A stretch of DNA of 64,000 bases from Orychophragmus violaceus (Eukaryota; Streptophyta; Magnoliopsida; Brassicales; Brassicaceae). The stretch is from the NCBI GenBank assembly GCA_030180135.1, contig CM058233.1, forward strand, positions 25,701,615-25,765,614, in the 5' to 3' direction. Positions 1-12,033 of the stretch are shown in pieces (positions within the stretch are counted from its first letter, which is position 1; every line of letters starts with the position of its first letter). The position numbers and the translations under genes were made by a program. The notes beneath the pieces were generated by a model that saw nothing but the letters and a program-made list of their open reading frames with translations, ran no database searches and was not told the origin of the DNA.

Positions 1-206
1 CTTCCTAAGTCTAGCGTCTTTCTCCTATTGAAAATACCCTTTAATTTCATTTTCTTGCTTACTGCTTTCACCTGATTGACTTAGCTAAGTTTTAAAACAT
101 ATAATGTGTCGTGTGAACTTGAGTCTCTGTGGATTCGATACCTTTTGTACTACAGTTGCATTTCTGTGCACTTGCAGTTAGAATAGGGATAATTCTTGAC
201 CTATCA
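1..206 (+). repeat. 3' end of a diverged Athila-type Gypsy LTR
   Basis: The stretch matches the last part of the Athila LTRs at 31514-32675 and 35290-36452. Shared landmarks, in the same order, are 'actgctttca', 'gagtctctgtggattcgata' and 'tgtgcacttgcagt', then a terminus of the form ACCTATCA here against CGTATCA there. No Athila primer site (TGGCGCC type) follows position 206, so this is a 3' LTR end or a solo-LTR remnant. The 5' part lies outside the window. Confidence 0.6.
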
Positions 207-1646
207 TATACCCCTAGATAACCAAAGCTTCCATGCAGTCCAGCCCTATGACGCGACTGCATATTCTCCGGACCACACACTTACCGATGTCACTCAGTAG
301 GTTAACACCATAACTAGAATCACCACCTGAAGGCACATGAACCGATCAGGTAACTACCCGAGGATCCAATCGGGTCGGAAGTACCGGAATGCTATCTCTA
401 GAATTGTGGAATCTAACGCACCCTATAGAGTCCGAATAACAGTAATGTAAACAAGCAGACTCACTGGGACTCTATAACACAAGACCGACATGGTCATTTA
501 GAAACACTATCTCCATCCCCATACCCAGTCTATCCCGCAAGTCCTACCATCAATCATCAACACAACATGACCTATCCAGTCCCGCACCATAATTGGTAGC
601 TATACACAGACTTACACGGTCCCATACCGGAGTATCTACCAGAATAGTGTATGCAGCCTAACACCGAAGTAGATAAGCAATCAAACAATCAACAGTCTAC
701 TCGGCCCAACACCGGAGTAGATAACAATCATACAATCAATCACATCACCAAACGGATAATTACTTGTTTAGTTAATCTTTTTAGCTTAAACCCTTATTCA
801 TTTTAATCTTAATTCCTTAGTTTTAATTATTCAATTACTTCACCGCTAGATTGGAGATATTAAACTTACTAACTCCCTATACGGCTCAATCCCAAATTAT
901 GTCTTTTAAATTCCTATTTGAATAGTTATATGTTCAATTACCTCAAGTCCGTCAGATTGATATTAGTAAACTTACTAATCTCCTGACGTCCCAATAAGTC
1001 ATAATTAATTTCTTAACCCATTCCTATTATCATATTCTAGGTGTGTTATGTATTTTAATCCGTATTTTAATTTAACTCTTAATTTCTCGTATATAGATTC
1101 ATTTAGAGATGTTCTTAATATATATTCCCTAGCGTGCCATTATATATGTATGCATCACACAATTAAGCAATCAATAATATAATCACTCAATCAACTAATG
1201 AGTGATAACTATATGCAATATATATGTCCTATCCGTTTTGTTTAATTCCCGAGTTATTTAATCAACCTAGAAGTTCTACCATATTTCAGTAATGGGTATG
1301 CATTCCTATGATTCTATGGTTCCATAACTCCGAGGTCTATATGATCTACCTATATGCATCACACAATAGTTTAGCCAACTCACGATGATATCGTGACAAC
1401 GGATGGACGGATTGACGGAACCACGAGACCCGACAAGAACCCGATGCTAACCCGAAACTTCCCCGAACCGTTGACTTGCTTTGACCGGAACTTGACCCAA
1501 GCGTTGACCCTGGTAATTGATAGCCTCACTACTCCAACCTCCGAAATGTACCGTACTATAAGCCGCCTACAACTGAAGAAAAGGTTGGTACATAGGACGA
1601 ACGTTGAAAATCTTCGCTTAATCTCCGCTTTGGAAATATTTCATTA
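207..1646. other. AT-rich non-coding DNA without a recognisable gene
   Basis: No reading frame with family resemblance was found on either strand. The stretch carries a loosely repeated phrase of the form 'ccggagta...agataa' near 620-725, and short 'atgcatcacacaat' repeats near 1150 and 1353. It may be decayed Gypsy sequence, because the promoter-like block on the other side of the gap looks like a minus-strand LTR, but I cannot show this. Confidence 0.4.
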
Positions 1647-2146
1647 NNNNNNNNNNNNNNNNNNNNNNNNNNNNNNNNNNNNNNNNNNNNNNNNNNNNNN
1701 NNNNNNNNNNNNNNNNNNNNNNNNNNNNNNNNNNNNNNNNNNNNNNNNNNNNNNNNNNNNNNNNNNNNNNNNNNNNNNNNNNNNNNNNNNNNNNNNNNNN
1801 NNNNNNNNNNNNNNNNNNNNNNNNNNNNNNNNNNNNNNNNNNNNNNNNNNNNNNNNNNNNNNNNNNNNNNNNNNNNNNNNNNNNNNNNNNNNNNNNNNNN
1901 NNNNNNNNNNNNNNNNNNNNNNNNNNNNNNNNNNNNNNNNNNNNNNNNNNNNNNNNNNNNNNNNNNNNNNNNNNNNNNNNNNNNNNNNNNNNNNNNNNNN
2001 NNNNNNNNNNNNNNNNNNNNNNNNNNNNNNNNNNNNNNNNNNNNNNNNNNNNNNNNNNNNNNNNNNNNNNNNNNNNNNNNNNNNNNNNNNNNNNNNNNNN
2101 NNNNNNNNNNNNNNNNNNNNNNNNNNNNNNNNNNNNNNNNNNNNNN
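1647..2146. other. Assembly gap (500 N)
   Basis: Exactly 500 N characters, a conventional scaffold gap size. Reading frames drawn across it on either strand are artefacts. The right flank is a CT-rich low-complexity stretch (2147-2262), which may be why assembly failed here. Confidence 0.98.
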
Positions 2147-3061
2147 CCTCCGGCTTCTTCTTCTTCCCTCCGGATCCTTCTTCTTCTTCTTCTTTTTATT
2201 CCTTCCTCCTTCTTCCTCCCTTCTTTCTCTCTTCTTTCTCTCTTCTTTACTCTTCTTTACTCTTATGAATTTTTGGTGTGAAGAATAAGGGGTGTGGAGG
2301 CTTTCTTTTATAGTAAAAGTGAGATGATCTCCACCCTCCACTTGTCTTACCTCTCCTCTTCATCTCCCTCCACGACATCACACACAATTCAGGCCAAAAA
2401 CACTGCATTTCATCACTCACATTACACATGTTGCCCTCTTCTAGAAGCTTCATGGATGGATGCCAACACATTTTTGGTTCAATGTACCTAATATCACAAA
2501 CAATGGGTTTTTGTTTCTTCAAACAATATTTTGTGGCCTATGCTCATTATTGGGCTTGATTAAAGACCCAATAACACTTCATATCTCAGTCCATTCTCCC
2601 TTGATTTACCTCGAAGCCCACATGTTTTTACTTTGAATATTTGGTCATTAATTACTCCTAAATGATCCAAAATTCATATCTTAATCCAGAAGTAAAATCT
2701 TGCCAAATCCTATTAATCATGGCTCATAAATAATCTAATAGAGCTGTGGTCAATATTTCATAATTTTTGGAGCACTTTAGAGGTGTTTCCGTCTTTTTCT
2801 CGGTTTTGTCGGTTTCCATTCTTGTCAGCCCGTAAAGTCTCCAAAATTATTATTTCAGCGCTCTCCGTCTTCTAATCAATATTTTTAAATAAATAGAAGA
2901 TTACTTGGACCGTCAAAGCTTCCCGTCTTCACTTTTGGTGAATTTACCAAAATACCCCCGAGCTTCTAAATTTACCAAAATGACATCCGGTGACTTTCCT
3001 TTGACTTGTAATCTGCCCGTTGACGTTATCTTGAGACAAGGTATTAAATTCTCCCCAACTT
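2147..3061 (-). repeat. Minus-strand LTR-like promoter region, probably Gypsy
   Basis: Read on the minus strand there is a purine-rich tract at 3046-3061 (AAGTTGGGGAGAATTT) that could be a polypurine tract. A possible LTR start (TTGTCTCAAG) follows it, then about 700 bp of U3-like DNA, a TATAAAA box at 2306-2312, and a GA-rich leader (2262 down to 2147) that runs into the gap. This order is what a 3' LTR of a Gypsy element would show. The LTR end and a partner LTR cannot be seen, so the call is tentative. Confidence 0.35.
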
Positions 3062-4754
3062 AGAGGAATTTGGCCCCCAAATTCTCCGTTCAATTAAACC
3101 TTGAATTCGAAAGCAAAATCTTGTAAGTTCATTACTTTTGATCCCAACTCGAAACTCCTCTGCTCCGCTTGTATCATTTAACTTTAAACTCAACTTCTAA
3201 TGTTTCGGAAACTGCTCCAAAACCTTTTCTGCTCTAATTAAATCGCAGTAACTCTGACTCTAAACTCTGATTCGCCAATCTGATCTTCCACTGGAACCGA
3301 CTCACAATTATTCCCGCTATACCAAAATCTTGAATTTCCCAATCTGCTTTACTTCGCTCCTATATGCTTGCTCACTCCAAAAACCTTTCGTCTGAGCTGA
3401 TGCTTCTGAATGTGACTCCATACTTCGCTTCTCCATTCCAAACTGACTCTGCAACTCCACTAAGAGCTGATTTCACACCTCCAATGCTCCCTCTCGAACA
3501 TCTTGTTTTTATCTCCAGAACTCCACTGCTTCATCTGAATCTCTTAGCCATGATCCCATGATTCTGCTACATTCAAAACTCGGCTGCGCCTTTCCAAGAT
3601 AATTCACTCAATTACTGATACATGACTTGCTTGTACTGAATTTCCCAAAAGATCCTCATCTTAAACTGGCGTCTCTGAACATTTTGCTAATAACCTCCGA
3701 CACCAAGAACTCCTTTCTTAAGTCGCACTGAAACGTTTCCAACTCTGCTCTAACTGCCACATTGACTTGCTTTGTAGACTCAGATCAAACTTCCATACTG
3801 ATCCAAAATCACCATCTTGATTTTCGGGGTTCGATTTCCGTCTCGTGTTCGCGTTTTATCGTCCATAATGTCCAGTATCAACATACTCAATAACACTAGA
3901 ATGGTTAGACCATTTTAACACATTCGTCGATATCACTTTCTTATATAGGTATTAGTAATTAGTCATGTACCCAACGGTCACACATGGCTAACTTACAATA
4001 TTTCCGCTCTACCACAAATAAGCTTCCTACAAAGTCTGAATCTATCGGTTTATTGATATACCGAAACATCTACTACTTGAACCGATCATTCTCTACGATT
4101 TACTAACCCAAGCTCGAAACCTATCATCTAAAAACCTAGCGAATCAAACAATGCAAACTGCTCAACATTCAACTAACAACCGAACGAGATGATTAATGCA
4201 ATGAATCTCAATTAACAATCTATTAAACTAGCGATCAAACAAATGCAATGCTAGCAACCTAGCGATCAAACAAATGCAATGCTAGCAACCTAGCGATCAA
4301 ACAAATGCATTAATCACATCAACATTGTAACACCCTAGCAAGGCAATCAACCCAATCATACCCAATGCAAAAACGGTTATCCTTACAAGTTATGATAAAA
4401 CCGTCCATTCAGACCACCATTCGTTTTCAGGTTGTAACTGTACTGCATGGTAAACCACTCAACATCATAAACACATGCATGCAATAGACTTACCCCGTTA
4501 CTCGAAATGATAAACCGAAACAACCAACATCCACCATGTACATAAATATCCACATATCACACTAACCGTAATATGTCTGTAGGATATTTTTGTACATAGG
4601 TCTATTTGGTATATAGAGTAGTCGCACATCCCCCAAAAAGAATCACTGCTACTATAAACACCCAAAAGATTAGTTAGCGCCCTAACTTACCTGGGCCTAA
4701 CCTAAAAATATCTACCACGAGCGATACACCTTGCACGAAGTGCAGTTCGGCTCG
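3062..4754. other. Non-coding, probably decayed retrotransposon DNA
   Basis: No coding frame of recognisable family was seen. The AGAATTT/GGGGGCC purine patches at the left edge suggest that this is internal Gypsy DNA lying upstream of the minus-strand LTR-like block, but pol motifs could not be found. The only clear structure is the short tandem repeat at 4228-4311. Confidence 0.35.
4228..4311 (+). repeat. 31-bp tandem repeat, about 2.7 copies
   Basis: The unit begins CTAGCGATCAAACAAATGCA and ends ATGCTAGCAAC. Copies lie at 4228-4258 and 4259-4289, with a partial third copy to about 4311. The first two are identical by eye. No coding potential. Confidence 0.85.
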
Positions 4755-5783
4755 CCGTGTGGAAAACCCAGCAAGTGCGCCAGAAGGGTGTGTCGGGTGT
4801 GGTGGTGGTGCGTGTGGTTTGGCGCAACTCTACGGAAATGGACCGTTGGAGCATGAAGGGGTGAAGTATCATGGACGGCCACAAATGAGACACGCTGGTT
4901 GTGGTGGCGGTGGTGGAAAGATGGAAAAGGCACGTGCAGAACTGACACCCTGAAAAGTGGAAGTCCACATCTCCGCAAAGAGGCAGGACCGGACGGCCCG
5001 TAGCCAATAGGTTGGAATGGCTGCGATGGCAGACTAATGGCTCGAGGAGGCGGGTACTGCTGAGCATCTCTCGAAAACTCCATAGATAAGTAAGAATCTC
5101 CAATCAGGTAATAGGCTTGACTAACAATCGGGTCTGGTCAGCCATCTTATCCTCCTAATGAAAATGATGGGAGGAATCAATTGGAATCATCTAAAACTCG
5201 AACACTGAGAGCTGTGGAAAGAGTGGATCACCAGGGATGTATGGAGATGGCGGAACCTGGGCCTTTGGTGGATGAAGAGGATCTGGATGCGGTGGCGTCC
5301 CCAAGGATGGTAGCGCCAAAAAGATGTTGTCAGAGGCCTGTGGCGGGTACAAGTTCTCGAGGAAGGGTAAACTTGAAGTAACTGTGTCGTATGGACTCTC
5401 GGGGACTAGCGGAGATGCTACAGGAATTCCCTTGACAGAGCATATGTTGAGATTGGTACAACTAGTATAATTGTTAAGGTAAAAATGGTATTCATGGTCC
5501 AACCAGTATTTTTTATCCAACTAGTCCAACTATCAAAGAAACCAGATGGACCAGTTGGACAAATTCCCCAGATTTGGAACATTGAATCGAGGAGAAATCG
5601 AGTTGATTATAAGATTCTAGCTACAATTTATCCAACATGCAACTAGATTCAGCATAAAATTAACAATGCAGTGCTTAAATAACAACCAAATTATGCATTT
5701 AAAAACTCGATTCAATAAATCTCAAAATAAATCTCAAATTTAGTAAATTAAGCTCAATGTGTGACAAGAGAGAGGAGGACAAA
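4755..5783. repeat. Tandem duplication, copy 1 (1029 bp)
   Basis: This segment is repeated head-to-tail by 5784-6812 with only scattered single-base differences. Both copies and the sequence just after copy 2 begin with CCG, so the junctions share a 3-bp overlap (4755-4757, 5784-5786, 6813-6815). The unit contains two minus-strand proline-rich reading frames and an AT-rich spacer. The sequence left of 4755 (ending CGGCTCG) is unique, which fixes the left border. Confidence 0.9.
5191..5430 (-). pseudogene. Proline-rich exon-like frame in duplication copy 1, family not recognised
   Basis: On the minus strand an AG acceptor-like site (…TGTCAAG at 5431) precedes an open frame of about 80 codons. 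It starts GIPVASPLVPESPYD and contains several Pro-rich blocks (TPPHPDPLHPP, QVPPSPYIPG), ending ...LFPQLSVFEF and a stop. I do not recognise the family. Downstream on the same strand (5083-4712) lie further Pro/His-rich frames with a CLICGRP-like Cys pair, broken into different frames. The picture is of an exon of a proline-rich protein gene, now fragmented; it could also be a chance frame in GC-richer DNA. Confidence 0.35.
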
Positions 5784-6812
5784 CCGTGTGGAAAACCCAG
5801 CAAGTGCGCCAGAAGGGTGTGTCGGGTGTGGTGGTGGTGCGTGTGGTTTGGCGCAACTCTACGGAAATGGACCGTTGGAGCATGAAGGGGTGAAGTATCA
5901 TGGACGGCCACAAATGAGACACGCTGGTTGTGGTGGCGGTGGTGGAAAGATGGAAAAGGCACGTGCAGAACTGACACCCCGAAAAGTGGAAGTCCACATC
6001 TCCGCAAAGAGGCAGGACCGGACGGCCCGTAGCCAATAGGTTGGAATGGTTGCGATGGCAGACTAATGGCTCGAGGAGGCGGGTACTGCTGAGCATCTCT
6101 CGAAAACTCCATAGATAAGTAAGAATCTCCAATCAGGTAATAGGCTTGACTAACAATCGGGTCTGGTCAGCCATCTTATCCTCCTAATGAAAATGATGGG
6201 AGGAATCAATTGGAGTCATCTAAAAGTCGAACACTGAGAGCTGTGGAAAGAGTGGATCACCAGGGATGTATGGAGATGGCGGAACCTGGGCCTTTGGTGG
6301 ATGAAGAGGTTCTGGATGCTGTGGCGTCCCCAAGGATGGTAGCGCCAAAAAGATGTTGTCAGAGGCCTGTGGCGGGTACAAGTTCTCGAGGAAGGGTAAA
6401 CTTGAAGTAACTGTGTCGTATGGACTCTCGGGGACTAGCGGAGATGCTACAGGAATTCCCTTGACAGAGCATATGTTGAGATTGGTATAACTAGTATAAT
6501 TGTTAAGGTAAAAATGGTATTCGTGGTCCAACCAGTATTTTTTATCCAACTAGTCCAACTATCAAAGAAACCAGATGGACCAGCTGGACAAATTCCCCAG
6601 ATTTGGAACATTGAATCGAGGAGAAATCGAGTTGATTATAAGATTCTAGCTACAATTTATCCAACATGCAACTAGATTCAGCATAAAATTAACAATGCAG
6701 TGCTTAAATAACAACCAAATTATGCATTTAAAAACTCGATTCAATAAATCTCAAAATAAATCTCAAATTTAGTAAATTAAGCTCAATGTGTGACAAGAGA
6801 GAGGAGGACAAA
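5784..6812. repeat. Tandem duplication, copy 2 (1029 bp)
   Basis: Second copy of the 4755-5783 unit at a constant offset of 1029 bp. Differences seen include c/t near 6050 (TGCGATGG context), g/t changes near 6310-6320 and a small number of others. It ends at GAGGACAAA, after which new sequence (CCGCCGACGAGTAG) begins. The close similarity points to a recent duplication. Confidence 0.9.
6220..6459 (-). pseudogene. Proline-rich exon-like frame in duplication copy 2
   Basis: Copy of the 5191-5430 frame, offset 1029 bp, with a few substitutions (for example PQHPEPLHPP instead of PPHPDPLHPP, and ending VFDF). It stays open over the same length. The downstream Pro/His-rich frames recur at 6112-5699. 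Open frames in both copies are weak evidence for coding, because the copies are too similar for the comparison to test selection. Confidence 0.35.
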
Positions 6813-7601
6813 CCGCCGACGAGTAGATGCTCCGGCGAGAATCAGGAGGATGCTTGAATCACAACAAGAAACTCGGAATCGTGGATTCAGCAGAAAAGGC
6901 TTGGGTCGATCTGAACGCTCATGGGATCGAGCTGGATCCCAATACGACGTCAAAATAACTCTTTATAATTTTTAATGATTTATTTAATGATTTACTTATC
7001 ATTTAAAAAAACTCACTTCATTAAGAGTAAAATGGGGAATGCATCTTAGGGGTGGCAATCTGATTCTCGGGTGGCAGGGCAGATCATTTTTTCACCAACA
7101 ATGGCATTTCTTAATGGCGCTCCCTTATATCTCAAAGGGAAATCCAATATGCCCTTGTTATAAAAAAAGATTTTCTTTATGATCATTTTAAATACGAAAA
7201 ACAAGTTAATTACTCTTTAACCTGAACAAATTTTCATATTTACCTATCCTATCAACCAATATCCACCCATCAAAAAGATTTTAAACAACGATCCAAGATT
7301 TTATTTTCCCTTGGCCCATATAAGCCCAAGCCCTTCCTTCACGATTTTCTCTTAGTTTCGCAGCCATATTTACATAATTTTGTAAGCATCTCCTTCTACC
7401 TCTCTTCTTGAAAACCCTAGCCACACACCTCTACCACTCTCTTCTCTTTTCCTTCTTCATTCCCTGTTGCTTCCTTATCCTCTCCTTCATGTTCTTTCAT
7501 TTCATAATTGTCCTTATGCGTGAAAAGAAGAACACGTAGTCACTGCGCACCACCAATTGTCACCACCAGCCGCTACCGGCGACGTTCCGGAGCATCATCA
7601 A
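6813..7601. other. Non-coding stretch
   Basis: No supported gene. Beyond the duplication junction, minus-strand sequence near 6810-6960 has the look of a gene 5' region (GC-richer, starting codons near 6920), but no family was recognised. From 6970 to 7600 the DNA is AT-rich. Confidence 0.4.
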
Positions 7602-9327
7602 TATAATGGCCCAATTTCTGCGTTTTAAAAATTTTAAAAGAAAAGCCCAACAAGCCCATTAGCCCACCAAATTAACCATAGAGTTTCCACCTCTTATCCA
7701 ATAAAAGGAGGCAGCCACCAAGAGAGAAGAGACATATAGAGATCTACGGCGATTCCCTGCCCGTCAGTCGACCTCCAGCCGTCCCCAGCCATCTCCGGCG
7801 AGCCACCATCGTTCGATCTTCTCTTCTCTCCCATCCATCTCTCGTCGTTCTTCTCTCGGGTTAAGTGAATCTCTATTCTCCATTGGTTCTCCTATTTTAT
7901 TATTTCCCTTCTTTATATCTGATTCTCTGTGGTGTTAGATCAGAGATCACTCGTTTCTTCGATCTACCACTTTTCTAAGCGCATATCTAAGATCGAAGCA
8001 ATTTCGGCCTTCAGATTGATTCACGTTTTACTGTTGATTCATAAGGGTCTGCGGAACGCATAATATGTCGTTGGAAAGCACTCGGTCTTAGATTTCCAGA
8101 AAAGTAAGAATCGCCCAATTCCTACTTACCGTCTGGAAGTTATGATCTGTTTTGTAAAACGTGTCTGTTCATGACGAATCTGTGAATTGTCTAGATATGT
8201 TTGTGTTTTGAGTTGGGCAAACGAATTCCCCTTGACTCATGTTCTTGGAGGGAATTATTAGACTTATAGAGATAGTTCTTGGTTGAAGTAGAACCAATCT
8301 ATAGCTTTAGATCATGGAGAGTCGTGTTCCTCTTCCATGATCTCGATCGCAGTCCGTTCGTGTGCTTCTGTCATCTCTCGTCATCGTCATCTTGTCCAAG
8401 GTGAGGACCGGTCATGATCTATATCTTGAATTACCTTAATACCAGGACGTGAGTCATTTGTTAATATCGTATGACTTAGGTCGCGTAGATCTAGTTGTTG
8501 ATTTATGTTGATACGATTAAAAGCACATATAGATTAGGTATTTAATCTAAAAACGTTGATTGTGATTGATGGTAATGTGTGGAGTTGTGTTTATGTGATT
8601 GACTCAAACAGAGATTAGGTTATCACTTACACTGAAAACGTTGATTGTGATTGATGGTTATGTGCGGAGTAGTTGTTGTAGGAGATTGTTTTGTAGGACA
8701 CATACGAGGAGGGATTCTGGCGTGTAGTGTGTGTGAAAGGATGTATGAGGTGGTATTCCGGCGTTCCCGATTGTGTGTGTAGGGACATACGAGGTCGGAT
8801 TCCGGCGTTCCCGAGTGTGTGTGTGTGTGTAGGGACGTACGATGTGGGATTCCGGTGTGCCCGATTGTTGTGTATAACATCTACGAGGTGGGATTCTGGC
8901 GTGTTCGATTGTGTGTGTTCGGGGCGTAGCGGCCCGTTGGAGTTCAGGAGTGTGAGCCGTTAGCTCGATAAGAACGAATGGACGTTAGATTGTTTGAGAG
9001 CCTTCAGGCGGTTGTGTGCAAGATGTTATTAGCTTAGGACTTGTTTCTTGTTGTTGTGCTAGTTTAAGATGAGATCGTGGGTTCCTAGAGCTTGCCCTAG
9101 CTGGGTAATTGTGTTTGAAACAATTTCTCAGTCTTTTTCCTTTTTCCCGTTCTCTTCCCTTGGATGATAGGTAGCATGAGTGTATTATTAGTTGAGTTGG
9201 AGGTTTTGAACAGAAGGAAGCGTGCGCAGGAATCCTGGGATCAATAGGAGGACATGTCGGCTAGCCTTATGGCGTAGAAGCTTGTCCTAACGTCGTCGTT
9301 TCCGGTTCTCCGGGAACGGGTGTTACA
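7602..9327 (+). repeat. Chromovirus-like Gypsy LTR (copy 1)
   Basis: A block of about 1.7 kb that recurs, truncated, at 41608-42731. Copy 2 begins TGTAATGG and this copy TATAATGG. This copy ends GGGTGTTACA at 9327, the terminus typical of plant chromovirus LTRs. A primer-site-like string follows at once (TCGTATTAGAGTCTGGGTT, compare tRNA-Met type TGGTATCAGAGCC). The 5' part holds TGGGCT repeats and a decayed telo-box upstream of a promoter-like region. A GT-rich minisatellite lies at 8698-8925. No matching second LTR was found downstream, so the element is incomplete. Confidence 0.6.
8698..8925 (+). repeat. Minisatellite of about 45-bp units in the LTR
   Basis: About five imperfect copies of a unit built on ACGTACGAGGTGGGATTC, then CGGCGTGCCCGATTGTGTGT and AGGG. 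The same array with about three units is seen in the second LTR copy at 42598-42731. Unit length varies through a (GT)n run. Any frames read through it are repeat-driven. Confidence 0.85.
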
Positions 9328-11120
9328 ATTTCGTATTAGAGTCTGGGTTAAGGTCCCTCAGTTCTCCCCTGAGGGATCAGCTTCTGTCGTTTCTGAAAAA
9401 CCTTATTTCCATGTTTTGAATGTGTTTGCGAAAGTTTATATGCCTAATAAAAGTTGTGAAAGTGTTTTTAAAACCACAAACTAGAACAGTATGTGACTCC
9501 TTCTATATTGTTGTAGTCTAGTTATATTTTCCTTGCAGGTTGTGGTCGGTGCTTTTAGACCATAGTGGTATCGATTTCCATTAATATATGTGTTGGGATG
9601 TACGTCGTGGAGGTGTATGTTGCGGTGTTTTCCTTCGGGGTAGTAAATGCCATGAAGGTGCTTGTTGGAACTGGTGTTGCCAGGTGCAGGTGCTTAGCGG
9701 TGTGCAGCAAGAAGACAAGTATGTGGTGGCGTTCACCAGAGAGAGTTCAAGAAAAATTTCGAGTGGAGTTCCCAAGGCGAATCGAGGAAGGGATACCGTG
9801 GCGTTCAAGTTGCTATCTTCCCTTCGTCGTTCTCTCCCAATATCCGTTTCTAGTCCTGAATCTCATTTCTCTTCTTGGTGCTCTCATTCCTTCCCTATTA
9901 TGAAGTTTCTGCAAGTTGGACGATCGTTCTTCATTCACTCCATTCCCAGACTATCGCAGTCATTGCCCTTATCTTAATTCTTATTCGTTTCTTTGTTCTT
10001 AGAAGAGCTGTCTAATGGAAAAAAATAATGCATTCTTCCTAAGTGCTTCCTGATTTTTATATTTTCTCTTTGAGTCGCTTCCAATTTCTTGTTCTCTTCC
10101 CCCTCCCGGTCGGTATTCCTTCCCACTCTGTGGTTTCGCTTGGCAAGCCCTAGCTCATCTTTCCTTCCTCCTTGGATGAAAGAATAAGAATTAGAAAAGG
10201 CTTCTTCGGATGCCAATTTTTAACATCTCTAACCCCGACTAAGGATTGTCGTTTGATCATGTTCTTATTTGATTGTTGGTCAAGCGATCGTCCAAGGTCA
10301 ATTAGTTTGGGTGTGTACGGTTTGGAAGTCCAATCCCTTACTCGTTCTGTTCTTTTCCATTTCTTGGAAACCAAGTAAAAGTGAGTAAATTCGCAAGAGG
10401 TCGTTCTTTCCTTCAATTTTTTCGTGTTCCATTTAACCTACTAGAATTGTACCCTGATGGTTTAAAAAAAAAAAATTGTTATATATTCGAGTCTGATTTT
10501 CTAACTTTCACCAAGTATTACTTTTCTTTAGGAAAAAAATATGTTACCGCTTAGTTAATAATTTTTTTTGTTATGTGACATCCAATTGAAAAACAATATG
10601 TTTGGATATGAATTTTGTTAGTCTTTTAGAGATCACTACAGTTTTTTAATTTATCGCACCCTTTTCGAATTTGACTTTTGATTTCTATAGTTAATTTATG
10701 GTTTCTTACTTTCTAAGTTTCTATGTTCTCAGAAGCTACGAATTATTTTTTGGAGCTGTAGAAACCGTTTTGCAGGCTCAAATGTCTATAAATATTTAGT
10801 AATGTTGTAGGGAATGGATTCTGTAAAAGATGTAACGCATGGACCTATTAATATCCATTTGTCAATATCTATATTTGTAACACTAAAATAATACATTTTA
10901 GTACATAGAAATATAGGAATGGTGATAGCTATTTTGTAAAAATCGTAATAAAAAGTCCTATGTAAATTCCGATGTGTTGTGTTGACGTACATCCTTTTAC
11001 CGTAAATATATTTTCATTCTTGAAATATTTTGTAAAAGCATTCCCAAATCTGAAGCTGGAATAAATTTATTTGTAATAGTAATTCACTTACAATAGTAAG
11101 TTTTTGGGTACATAGAAATT
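9328..11120. other. Non-coding, possible decayed internal retroelement DNA
   Basis: This follows the LTR/primer-site-like junction, so the first part may be the leader of the same element. Open frames on both strands between 9565 and 10416 show no recognisable gag or pol motif. The right part (10430-11120) is very AT-rich. Nothing else can be supported here. Confidence 0.4.
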
Positions 11121-11189
11121 TGAAATTTCAAAAAAACTTGGTATAAGGTGTGAACCAATACACAGCCCTAGAAAATTCATTTCCATTCT

Positions 11190-11560
11190 TACAGAAATTC
11201 GAGGTGAGTTTTGTCTTCTGTTGTGTGGTATAACAGCTAACTGTCCATAGTAGCTCGTTCCCATAACCCATCGAATTGTAAAACCCTTGAATCTCTGGTA
11301 TGTTGACACTGTAAGAGCCTCTTTTAGTGTCAGCAAAATCAAACAACTGGTTTGCGTGTTCCAGATGTGTGGCTGAATACTGAGGATTGATATCCTTAAA
11401 CACTAAAGTTGCTGGAGCCACAGCTGAAGCAGTTTCCTCAGCAACCTCAGTCCCTGGAGTGTATGCATCAACTTTAATGAGTGGTCTCTGGTGTGTCCTC
11501 ACATGGATGATCTACATCTGGATCGCCCACCTTGGGAGTCATTGCATCAAGACACATTTT
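11190..11560 (-). pseudogene. Fragment of a GH9 endo-1,4-beta-glucanase (cellulase)
   Basis: Plant GH9 enzymes cut beta-1,4-glucans in the wall. The minus-strand frame has the family's central blocks in order: VGDPDVDH (compare VGDPNADH), TPGTEVAEETASAV (compare PGTEVAAETAAAL), LVFKD, LFDFADTKRGSYS and YGNELLW (compare YxDELLW). A frameshift with a TAA stop near 11473 separates the VGDP block from the TPGTEV block, and the usual CWERPEDMDT motif has lost its Trp. Homology fades after YGNELLW. Neither the N-terminal half nor the C-terminal catalytic His/Asp/Glu region is present, so this is a dead gene fragment, perhaps carried here by a transposon. Confidence 0.75.
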
Positions 11561-12033
11561 TGTAAACATTGCACCACATGCTACATCCCCTATTAATCTA
11601 AGCTACAACAGTAACATGAATGAGGAAAAAAAATCACAAACCTGAATATAGAGCACGTAATCAGAAAGATGAGTTTGCTAAAGTGGTCGGTGGTCCATCT
11701 GAGCGATTCTTTTGCAGGATCTAATTGGTTCACTGCATCCATTTGATCAGCATACTCGAGAATTGACCATGACAAACAATGGAAGTGAAAGCCATTGGGA
11801 AACCAAACTTTATATGATCTCCAATGTCAAATTAGAAAACACTAATCCGTAGATTAAGAAACGTAGCAGAGATCCATACATTTTTGGATATGGAAGAACT
11901 GCAAGGCGAGCTTTTGAGCGTCGGCCTATTCTCGAGTTCATACAGGTGCGGGGCCAACTCCAGCGTCATATTTTTCTTTATTCTCGATTTGAAAACAAAA
12001 CCGCAAAACCTCATTATGAGGTTTCATTGTATG

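Noticed and set aside
1393..2341. Long open frames on both strands across the gap
   Set aside because: They consist mostly of N positions and CT-rich low-complexity sequence; nothing in them is a protein.
4326..4336. TGTAACACCC as the terminus of another chromovirus LTR
   Set aside because: The 10-bp end matches, but no primer site, polypurine tract or LTR partner could be found next to it.
5455..5560. Extension of the GTATAAC motif family into the tandem duplication
   Set aside because: Words such as CAACTAGTATAATT and CCAACTAGTCCAAC are similar, but too few and irregular to call the same motif cluster.
8623..8963. Open frames through the GT-rich minisatellite
   Set aside because: Repeat-driven frames without start context or family resemblance, and they are not maintained in the second LTR copy.
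9565..9977. Two overlapping open frames of 112 and 129 codons
   Set aside because: No recognisable motif, biased composition and no splice or promoter support. Kept only as part of a non-coding region.
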